Below are positions 1 through 4,750 of a stretch of 7,895 nt of DNA, piece after piece (position 1 is the first letter of the stretch; every line of letters starts with the position of its first letter). The DNA comes from Alphaproteobacteria bacterium. GTDB lineage: Bacteria; Pseudomonadota; Alphaproteobacteria; UBA2136; UBA6156. The stretch is taken from the NCBI GenBank assembly GCA_020249005.1, contig JADCGN010000059.1, positions 1-7,895 on the forward strand, read 5' to 3'. Both the position numbers and the translations under genes were made by a program. The notes beneath the pieces were generated by a model, which saw only the letters and a list, made by a program, of their open reading frames with translations, was not told the origin of the DNA and made no database searches.

Positions 1-10
1 TGCCAAGCGG

Positions 11-739
11 CTAGCGGGCAAAGATCAGGAACAACACGCCTTTGTCGTTGGGGGCACCAGCCGGGTTGAGGCGCAGATTTTCCATGCTGGCATGGCGCAG
101 CTGGCCCCACTCGCTGGTTTTGGGAATGGTGATGGCGGGCAGGTTCACTTCTTGCGGTACGTCCGCTTCGTTCCGCACGTGCACCACCAACCCGGTGAGT
201 TTAGGGTTTTGCCACACTTCGGCCAGGTCAAAGCTCATGTTGCTGCCGCGGAACCAGTTGGGCACGACATAGGTTTCCCGGGTGATGCCCGGCACGTCGG
301 CATCCAGCGCCATGGCGCGGATCAAGTCCATGGGCGTAAAGCCGCTGCTGGCTTTGCGCGCCAAATCATCCACTTCTAGCCCGTTGGCGATTTGCACATA
401 GCTGCGGTAGGGCACGTCGGTGGTCAGGATCACGATGTAGGTGTTGCCGCTGGCGCCGGTCAGAAACATGCGGGTCGCCATCTTGGGCAGCAGGCTGCGC
501 ATGCGGAAGGCGCGGTTATTGTAGCCTTCCACCACCAGGGCATCCACGTAATCGGGGTTTTCCAGCGTCACGTTGGTGATGGGCTCGGGGAACTCTACGT
601 GAGCGATGTCATCTTGGCTTAGCCCCAAGGTCAGCGGCTTGGTCGGGCCGCGCCAGATCAGGGTATCGGCCTGGGCCGGCGGCAGGGCCAAACCCACCAG
701 CAGCAGGCTCAGGCAGAGCAGGCGCAGAGGCATCCGCAT
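11..739 (-). CDS. traK: TraK-like T4SS outer-membrane core protein (VirB9 counterpart)
   Basis: A 242-residue secreted protein, the size typical of TraK. Residues 1-24 form a Sec signal peptide (MRMPLR, a leucine-rich core, then AQA before DTLIW). The mature protein is soluble and beta-rich: an N-terminal domain (about 25-115) with DIAHVEFPEPITNVTLENP and a strand-loop pattern ending TYIVILTTDVPY, which resembles the secretin-like N-terminal domain of TraK, and a C-terminal domain (about 125-242) in a beta-sandwich style. TraK partners with TraB and TraV in the outer-membrane core complex of F-type systems, like VirB9 with VirB10 and VirB7. Assignment rests on size, signal peptide and position directly after traE (3-nt gap), more than on single residues. 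The TAG is 10 nt from the left edge, so the next gene (traB expected) cannot be seen. Confidence 0.8.
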   Translation of the reverse strand: MRMPLRLLCLSLLLVGLALPPAQADTLIWRGPTKPLTLGLSQDDIAHVEFPEPITNVTLENPDYVDALVVEGYNNRAFRMRSLLPKMATRMFLTGASGNTYIVILTTDVPYRSYVQIANGLEVDDLARKASSGFTPMDLIRAMALDADVPGITRETYVVPNWFRGSNMSFDLAEVWQNPKLTGLVVHVRNEADVPQEVNLPAITIPKTSEWGQLRHASMENLRLNPAGAPNDKGVLFLIFAR

Positions 740-742
740 GGC

Positions 743-1450
743 TTAAAGTCCTCCTTGGGGGGCGGGCGCAGCGGTGGGGGTGGGGCCGCTGGTGTCGATC
801 TGTTCGGGCGGCGCGTCCTTCACAATTGGCTTTTCTTGGTAACGCACCAGCTGGAAGCCGAAGGGGTTGATATTCGGGTTAATGATGCCTTTTTGGAAGG
901 TCATGCGCACTTCCAGCGGCACGTCTTCGGCCAGGGTGCCGGCGGCAATGTTCTTCAGTACCCCGCGCAGCACCACGTCGCGCAGATCAACGCCGTTTTC
1001 CGTGTAGTTTTTTACCTCCAAACTCGCTTTGTCGGGCACAAACAGGCTGCTGCGCTTCACGCTGGTGGCATCGTCGATTTTTTTGGCAAAATAGGGTTCA
1101 CTGTCCACCAGCAGGGCCGGGGCCAGGTAAGGGCGGATGCTTTCCACCTGCCGCTTCACGGTTTCCGGAGTAAAGGTGTTGAAGGTTTGGGTGACGAAGT
1201 CGGCAAAGGCCGCCACCAGCTGGGCGTCCTCGCGGGGGTCGTATTTCCCGGCCACGGCGCCTGGTACCACAATCACGGGCAGGCGTTGGGCGTAGCCTTC
1301 CAACAAATTGTTCAGCTCGGCATTGCGTTGCCATTGGCAGAAGGTCATCAGCCCTAACACCGCGCAACAAATCAGTAAAAATCCGGCCACGCGATGGGCA
1401 CGGTCGATATACGAACCGGCACGGGCAACAAAATCGGGCATGGTGGCCAT
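743..1450 (-). CDS. traE: TraE-like T4SS protein (VirB8 counterpart)
   Basis: A 235-residue bitopic protein: short cytoplasmic N-terminus, one membrane helix near 21-39 (GFLLICCAVLGLMTF) and a large periplasmic domain. The region from RLPVIVVPG (56-64) through a segment FVTQTFNTFTPETVKRQVES and RPYLAPALL to a beta-rich part containing VVLRGVLKN matches the layout of F TraE, in which an RPG-like motif and RGVLK-type strand recur. TraE links the inner-membrane platform to the outer core, like VirB8. F TraE has about 190 residues; this one is longer mainly through a C-terminal tail rich in Pro and Ala (last ~20 residues), presumably periplasmic. ATG at 1450 is chosen; an ATG three codons later (1441) is an alternative, and neither has a clear RBS. 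Its final codons (Gln-Gly-Gly-Leu) contain the Shine-Dalgarno sequence of the next gene, and its TAA is 3 nt before that start. Confidence 0.83.
   Translation of the reverse strand: MATMPDFVARAGSYIDRAHRVAGFLLICCAVLGLMTFCQWQRNAELNNLLEGYAQRLPVIVVPGAVAGKYDPREDAQLVAAFADFVTQTFNTFTPETVKRQVESIRPYLAPALLVDSEPYFAKKIDDATSVKRSSLFVPDKASLEVKNYTENGVDLRDVVLRGVLKNIAAGTLAEDVPLEVRMTFQKGIINPNINPFGFQLVRYQEKPIVKDAPPEQIDTSGPTPTAAPAPQGGL
749..756 (-). promoter_or_regulatory. Shine-Dalgarno sequence for traK inside the traE 3' end
   Basis: On the minus strand AAGGAGGA, the best Shine-Dalgarno match in the window, lies about 10 nt before the ATG at 739 and is read as the Gln-Gly-Gly codons of traE. This favours the first ATG (739) over the second (733), and suggests translational coupling between traE and traK. 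Confidence 0.75.
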
Positions 1451-1473
1451 AGGATTACTTTAAACGTCAATGC

Positions 1474-1493
1474 GCAGGGTTGGAAAGCCCTGC
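1474..1493 (-). repeat. 6-bp hairpin between traL and traE
   Basis: GCAGGG (1474-1479) and CCCTGC (1488-1493) are exact reverse complements around an 8-nt loop in the 58-nt traL-traE gap. No T tract follows in the direction of transcription, so it is probably not a terminator; it could be an RNA-processing or stability element. The stem is short, so chance is possible. Confidence 0.45.
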
Positions 1494-1508
1494 CCGGTAT
1501 ATGTGTGC

Positions 1509-1775
1509 TTAAACTTCAAGCCGTTTGCATACGGCGGGAGAGGGCCGCATTTTGCCCAGCGGAATATTGCGATAGATCAGGCGCAAGGCCAGGCCTTCGG
1601 GCTTGTCGAGCGTGATCTTATACATCAAGTAAACCGACAGCAGCCCCAAGGTAATCGCCACCAAAGCCTTTTGGGTGAAGAACATAATCACGAAGTGCAC
1701 AGCCAAGTACGTCATCACGAACTCGGGCGTCCGGTTGGGGCGGTCGATGTTGCGGGGGACGGGGCGCATCTGCAT
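1509..1775 (-). CDS. traL: TraL-like T4SS inner-membrane component (VirB3 counterpart)
   Basis: An 88-residue protein, close to the F-plasmid TraL length of about 90. It fits the TraL family: a short polar N-terminus with proline and arginine (PRNIDRPNR, about 7-15), then one or two closely spaced hydrophobic segments near 18-33 and 37-53, then a basic C-terminal part with RLIYRNIPLGKMRP (65-78), resembling the family Tyr...Pro region after the helices. TraL is an inner-membrane part of the F-type pilus assembly apparatus, analogous to VirB3. It starts 32 nt after pilin 2, beyond the stop-codon hairpin, and lies in the expected pilin-TraL-TraE-TraK order, which is the strongest support. ATG at 1775 is preferred; an ATG two codons later (1769) is an alternative. 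No strong Shine-Dalgarno sequence precedes either. Confidence 0.8.
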   Translation of the reverse strand: MQMRPVPRNIDRPNRTPEFVMTYLAVHFVIMFFTQKALVAITLGLLSVYLMYKITLDKPEGLALRLIYRNIPLGKMRPSPAVCKRLEV

Positions 1776-1803
1776 GAGACGATGCTTTCATGCTGTCCGC
1801 TGC

Positions 1804-1828
1804 GGCGTCAACAGCTGATGTTGACGCC
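1804..1828 (-). repeat. Perfect 10-bp inverted repeat (hairpin) across the pilin 2 stop codon
   Basis: On the plus strand GGCGTCAACA (1804-1813) and TGTTGACGCC (1819-1828) are exact reverse complements around the 5-nt loop GCTGA. In the minus-strand transcript the hairpin covers the last codons of pilin 2, and its TGA lies in the 3' arm. No T tract follows, so it is not a classical terminator. It may stabilise the upstream pilin message or reduce read-through to traL, but that role is inferred. Confidence 0.7.
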
Positions 1829-2128
1829 CAAGGCAGCCGTAATGGGGCAAACAAAGAGCCTTACACCATTCAAAATCCCCGGTGCAAAGGTAATACAAGC
1901 CCCGACGATAACCAGCACCAGGCCGCCCGCGGTATCATTTTGCGAAAACTTAAAAATGCCGTAAATCGCCACGCCTAGGCCAATTGCCAGCCCGTAGCTG
2001 CTGGTGAGGAAGAGCTCCAGCAATTGCAGTTCGGCTTCGCCCGTAGCGGCTTGAGCGAATGGGTTGCTGCACAGCAGCAAAAAGGCGCCCAGAACGAGCG
2101 CCACACCATAAGGATTCCGAGGGGTCAT
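1808..2128 (-). CDS. VirB2/TrbC-like conjugative pilin, copy 2 (paralogue of copy 1)
   Basis: A 106-residue precursor with a signal peptide at about 1-27 (ending AQA before ATGEAE) and two helices near 45-60 and 69-84 separated by the loop KFSQNDTAG. It aligns with copy 1 across the core: GLAIGLGVAIYGIF with GLFIGLAIVVLGLW, and TFAPGILNGVR (80-90) with TLAPGLFNGVR. The codons have diverged, so the duplication is not recent. Unlike copy 1 it has cysteines at 78, 94 and 106, the last being its final residue; C94 and C106 flank an 11-residue tail and could form a disulfide. The ATG follows the TAA of copy 1 with no spacer and no Shine-Dalgarno sequence, so translation probably depends on reinitiation from copy 1. 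A perfect inverted repeat spans its stop codon. It may be a second structural pilin, a minor or tip subunit, or an antigenic variant; the sequence does not decide. Confidence 0.8.
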   Translation of the reverse strand: MTPRNPYGVALVLGAFLLLCSNPFAQAATGEAELQLLELFLTSSYGLAIGLGVAIYGIFKFSQNDTAGGLVLVIVGACITFAPGILNGVRLFVCPITAALGVNISC

Positions 2129-2491
2129 TTAGAAGTTACGTTGAACCGTGTTGACGTTCCCACCGAAGCCACTGATCGCCTCACCCATGAAGGTGCGCAC
2201 CCCGTTGAACAGGCCCGGGGCCAGCGTGATCACCACGCCCCCGATGATCATGGTAATTCCGGCACCGGTTTCCTGGCGGATAATCCAGGTCCACAGCCCC
2301 AGCACCACAATCGCCAAACCGATGAACAGCCCCAGGTTCCCGGTAATGGCGGTTTGCAGGGTGTTGAGCAGGTTGCTCCCCGCGCCGCTAACGTTCCCAC
2401 TCTGGGCTAGCGCCGGGTCGGCCAAGAAGCCCAGCATCACCAACACGGCGGCAAAGGCAAAGAAGGCCTGACGGGTTACGGATACGTTCAT
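2129..2491 (-). CDS. VirB2/TrbC-like conjugative pilin, copy 1 (TraA position)
   Basis: A 120-residue pilin precursor. Residues 1-29 form a Sec-type signal peptide (basic start, hydrophobic core, ending PALA before QSG), leaving a mature subunit of about 91 residues. The mature part has the VirB2 layout: a membrane helix near 53-70, a short charged loop RQETGA at 72-77, and a second helix near 78-95 ending in APGLFNGVR (91-99), followed by a Gly-rich tail. Family knowledge: such pilins are stored in the inner membrane and polymerised into the transfer pilus. This gene occupies the position of traA in F-type clusters. It has the best RBS of the transfer genes, as expected for a highly expressed subunit. 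Its TAA directly abuts the ATG of a paralogue. The sequence is closer to the VirB2/TrbC pattern than to classical F pilin, so I give no symbol. Confidence 0.8.
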   Translation of the reverse strand: MNVSVTRQAFFAFAAVLVMLGFLADPALAQSGNVSGAGSNLLNTLQTAITGNLGLFIGLAIVVLGLWTWIIRQETGAGITMIIGGVVITLAPGLFNGVRTFMGEAISGFGGNVNTVQRNF

Positions 2492-2494
2492 GAG

Positions 2495-2506
2495 TATTCT
2501 CCTCTT
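2495..2506 (-). promoter_or_regulatory. Strong ribosome-binding site that fixes the pilin 1 start
   Basis: On the minus strand AGAGGAG lies about 7-8 nt before the ATG at 2491. It is one of the two best Shine-Dalgarno matches in the window. It decides the start: the same frame stays open far upstream (to a codon near 3385) through the flippase-like gene, but only this ATG has a proper RBS and a Sec signal peptide directly after it. Confidence 0.8.
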
Positions 2507-2515
2507 GATGGCTTC

Positions 2516-2543
2516 AGTATGGGGCGAAAATGGCCTATTGCAA
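2516..2543 (-). promoter_or_regulatory. Candidate sigma-70-type promoter for the pilin/tra operon
   Basis: On the minus strand TTGCAA (2543-2538) and CATACT (2521-2516) are separated by 16 bp. Each matches the -35 and -10 consensus at four of six positions. Initiation about 7 nt beyond would leave a leader of about 17 nt, just enough for the AGAGGAG ribosome-binding site. Seen by eye only; it could be chance in a gap this short. Confidence 0.3.
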
Positions 2544-2558
2544 GCCTTTGGCAAGCCT
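2540..2558. repeat. Two 8-bp direct repeats one helical turn apart, overlapping the candidate -35 box
   Basis: GCAAGCCT occurs at 2540-2547 and again at 2551-2558 on the plus strand, start to start 11 bp. This puts both copies on about the same face of the DNA, and the first overlaps the candidate -35 hexamer. The arrangement suits an operator for a repressor or activator of the transfer operon, but that role is inference. With only two short copies it may be coincidental. Confidence 0.35.
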
Positions 2559-2607
2559 GAAGGAGGCTGATGGGCTGACCCTGTGGCGGAAAAGCCGCGA
2601 ATGAGTT

Positions 2608-3588
2608 TTAAGTCTTTGTTCCAGAACGTAAAGCAAATGGCAGCAAGGCCAAGCCAATCAGCACGGTGAGCCACAGCACCACCAACCGGATGACCGCCAC
2701 TGCCAACACTACGGTGGCCAAGGGCGCACCAAAGCTGCTCAGCAAAAAGCCCATGGCGGCTTCCGCACCGCCCACGCCAGCGGGCATCATGGTCAGGAAG
2801 CCGCCCATGGTGGCCAGGCTGATGGTGACGCTGCCTTCGGCCATGCCCATCGGGGTGCCCAGGGCGGTCAGCAGGTGGCCGATTGCCAGCCCTACGGCGG
2901 CCCAACCGATAAAACTTTGCGCCGAGGTCACCGCCAGCACGCGCCAGCCCAGCACCCGGCTGGTGTGCCGGATCAGCTGCCGTAACCGGGCAAACAGCCG
3001 GGGTTTGCGGCGCCCACCCAACACATACAAGTGCCCCACCAAACCCATCAACAGTTGCGGGGCCACCAACGTGGCCACCAAGCCAACCCCCAACGCCAAG
3101 CCGACCAGCCAGCCGAGCGACTGTAGCGTGGGGTTTTCCAAAATGGCCAACCCCAGCGCTCCCAAGGCGCACAGGGCAATGCTGTCGGAGACCAAGTCCA
3201 TGGCCAGCAGCGGGGCGGTGCGGGTGTAGGGCAGATTGTGGTTCACCTTCAGCAACCAGAGCCGGATGGCGGTGCCTACCTTGCCGGGAGTGGGGATGAG
3301 TGCGTAGCCCACCGTATAATAATACATCATCCGCCAGAACGGGACGCGCAGCCCCAAGGCCCGTGCGGCGGTATGATAACGCCAAAAGCGAATCAGGCTT
3401 TCAAAGGCGGTGGCCGCCACCAACCACCAGACCGCCAGGTAGGGAAAGTTGTACAGATGATCCATCAGGCTCTGCTTGGTGGTCAGGAAGGTCGCCACCA
3501 GCGTCAGCAGCACGGTAAGCCCCACCAGCGCAAAAATCCACCGTTCGGCGCGTTTCAGCAGGGAGAGGTCGAAGCGCAGGGGGGGCAT
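2608..3588 (-). CDS. Flippase-like integral membrane protein (LPG synthase TM / UPF0104 family)
   Basis: A 326-residue, very hydrophobic protein with about seven or eight predicted membrane helices, placed by eye in the lysylphosphatidylglycerol-synthase transmembrane family (PF03706, including YbhN and AglD-like proteins). Two features support this: a conserved-looking loop TPGKVGTAIRLWLLK near residues 101-115, matching the family Pro-Gly-Lys-x-Gly...Arg pattern, and PAGVGGAEAAM near 268-278, matching the C-terminal Pro-x-Gly-x-Gly...Glu pattern. Members are thought to move lipids or lipid-linked sugars across the inner membrane; the substrate here cannot be told. No aminoacyl-transferase domain is attached, so it is not a full MprF. 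I chose ATG at 3588; an in-frame TTG at 3594 would add two residues, and an in-frame TAG lies just upstream of it. No Shine-Dalgarno sequence is evident. It sits 75 nt downstream of trpS and 116 nt upstream of the first pilin. Confidence 0.8.
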   Translation of the reverse strand: MPPLRFDLSLLKRAERWIFALVGLTVLLTLVATFLTTKQSLMDHLYNFPYLAVWWLVAATAFESLIRFWRYHTAARALGLRVPFWRMMYYYTVGYALIPTPGKVGTAIRLWLLKVNHNLPYTRTAPLLAMDLVSDSIALCALGALGLAILENPTLQSLGWLVGLALGVGLVATLVAPQLLMGLVGHLYVLGGRRKPRLFARLRQLIRHTSRVLGWRVLAVTSAQSFIGWAAVGLAIGHLLTALGTPMGMAEGSVTISLATMGGFLTMMPAGVGGAEAAMGFLLSSFGAPLATVVLAVAVIRLVVLWLTVLIGLALLPFALRSGTKT

Positions 3589-3663
3589 GGGCAAGCGGTG
3601 CTTAGGCCACTAGCCTTACGCCTTTTCGGCTACCGAAGCAAGCCAGCGGGTAGCGTCCTTGGC

Positions 3664-4692
3664 CTAGCGGGCAGGCAGGTAGCCCATGGTGTTCTTCACC
3701 CGTGCCAGCGTGGCGGCGGCCACGGGCGCGGCGCGGGATGCCCCTTGCTGCAGCACGTCATCCAGTTGGGCGCGGTCGTGCAACCAGGCGGCCTTGGCGG
3801 CTTGCAGGGGTTGCAGCACGGCGTTGACGGCGGCTGCAGCCTCGGCCTTGAGGGCGCCGTATTGTTGGCCGCGCAACCCCTCGGCTACCGCCTGGGGCGT
3901 GGTGGCACGGCAAGCGGCAATGATTTCCAGCAGGTTGGCCACGCCGGGTTTTTCCTCGGGCGCGTAGCGGATGGCCTCGGCCCCGCTGTCGCTGTCGGTC
4001 ACCGCGCGCTTGAATTTCTTCTCTACTTCTGCGGTGTCATCGGTCAGCAGCACACAGCCAAGCCCAGGGCGCGATTTGCTCATCTTCTTGGTGGGGTCTT
4101 GCAAATCCCGCACCCGCGCGCCGTGGGGCGGCAGGCTGTGTTTGGGCACAGTCAACACCGGTTGCCCGTAACTGTGGTTAAAGCGCAGCGCGATGTCGCG
4201 GCAGAGCTCCACATGCTGGCGCTGGTCTTCGCCCACCGGCACCTCGGTGGCGTGGTAGAGCAGAATGTCGGCGGCCTGCAGCACCGGGTAGCCGAACAGC
4301 CCTACGTTGATGCCGGTTTCCTTGCCGGCATGTTGCACCGATTTGTCTTTGTACTGGGTCATCCGTTCCAGCTCGCCCATCTGGGTGAAGGTGTTGAGGA
4401 TCCAACCCAACTCCACATGGGCGGGCACGTGGCTTTGCACAAACAGGGTGGCCTTGGCGGGGTCTAGACCCGCCGCCAAATACCAAGCGGCGATCTCATG
4501 CGTATTGGCGCGCAGTTCGGCTGGGTCTTGCCGTACCGTAATGGCGTGATGATCCACCACAAAATAGTAGGCGGTGTGGGTGTGCTGGAAGCCAAGCGCG
4601 GGCAGGAAAAAGCCCAGCAGGTTGCCCAGCGTGGGCACACCGGTGGGTTGAATGCCGGTCAGGACAGTGGGGGCGGGGGTGGCAGACGTCAT
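3664..4692 (-). CDS. trpS: Tryptophanyl-tRNA synthetase (class Ic)
   Basis: Charges tRNA-Trp with tryptophan using ATP; cytoplasmic and essential. The 342 residues fit the usual bacterial length of about 330-340. The Rossmann fold opens with TGIQPTGVPTLGNLLG (12-27), where TLGN is the HIGH-type signature. Further hallmarks are MGELERMTQYKDKS (105-118), YPVLQAADILLY (135-146), VPVGEDQRQHVEL (151-163), the KMSKS loop at 203-207, and KRAVTDSD near 228-235. Many homologues have Asp-x-Asn after KMSKS; this one has Arg-Pro-Gly, a mild divergence. The ATG at 4692 is the first plausible start and puts the signature close to the N-terminus, as in the family. No clear Shine-Dalgarno sequence precedes it. 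It follows the GDH gene by 58 nt on the same strand with no terminator-like stem plus T tract between them, so cotranscription is possible. Confidence 0.97.
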   Translation of the reverse strand: MTSATPAPTVLTGIQPTGVPTLGNLLGFFLPALGFQHTHTAYYFVVDHHAITVRQDPAELRANTHEIAAWYLAAGLDPAKATLFVQSHVPAHVELGWILNTFTQMGELERMTQYKDKSVQHAGKETGINVGLFGYPVLQAADILLYHATEVPVGEDQRQHVELCRDIALRFNHSYGQPVLTVPKHSLPPHGARVRDLQDPTKKMSKSRPGLGCVLLTDDTAEVEKKFKRAVTDSDSGAEAIRYAPEEKPGVANLLEIIAACRATTPQAVAEGLRGQQYGALKAEAAAAVNAVLQPLQAAKAAWLHDRAQLDDVLQQGASRAAPVAAATLARVKNTMGYLPAR

Positions 4693-4750
4693 GGGCGCAA
4701 CATTACCGCGCCCACGCCGCTTTGCCTAGGCTAAACCGCGTGTGTGTGGC

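Larger units (their letters stand above)
2492..2607 (-). other. Intergenic leader between flippase-like gene and transfer operon
   Basis: This 116-nt gap is the largest non-coding stretch in the window and separates the housekeeping-type block from the tra genes, so it is the natural place for the operon promoter. It contains a candidate sigma-70-like promoter, a pair of 8-bp direct repeats, a small hairpin (AGCCT/AGGCT arms at 2554-2558 and 2564-2568, 5-nt loop) and the pilin ribosome-binding site. I see no stem followed by a T tract, so no intrinsic terminator ends the upstream gene here. Confidence 0.5.

Noticed and set aside
1618..1854. Minus-strand 78-codon frame overlapping pilin 2 and traL
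   Set aside because: Out of frame with both supported genes, and its product lacks any membrane segment or T4SS-like feature.
2594..2606. GCGG/CCGC mini-stem just after the flippase-like stop codon as an intrinsic terminator
   Set aside because: Arms are only 4 bp and there is no T tract in the transcript direction.
2492..3385. In-frame upward extension of the pilin 1 reading frame, giving a 418-residue protein
   Set aside because: The extra ~298 residues run antiphase through the flippase-like gene and are Gly/Arg/His-rich without domain features. The ATG at 2491 has a strong RBS and begins a textbook signal peptide.
3624..3638. Possible terminator between trpS and the flippase-like gene (TTCGG/CCGAA stem, 3-nt loop)
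   Set aside because: Only a 5-bp stem, and no T tract follows in the direction of transcription (minus strand).
3238..4467. Plus-strand open frame of 409 codons opposite trpS and the flippase-like gene
   Set aside because: Lies antisense to two well-supported genes, has Gly/Gln/His-rich shadow composition, and shows no recognisable domain.
4693..4750. Possible terminator or palindrome (GCCTAGGC and imperfect flanking arms) between GDH and trpS
   Set aside because: The flanking arms mismatch at several positions and no T run follows; the 8-bp palindrome alone is not informative.
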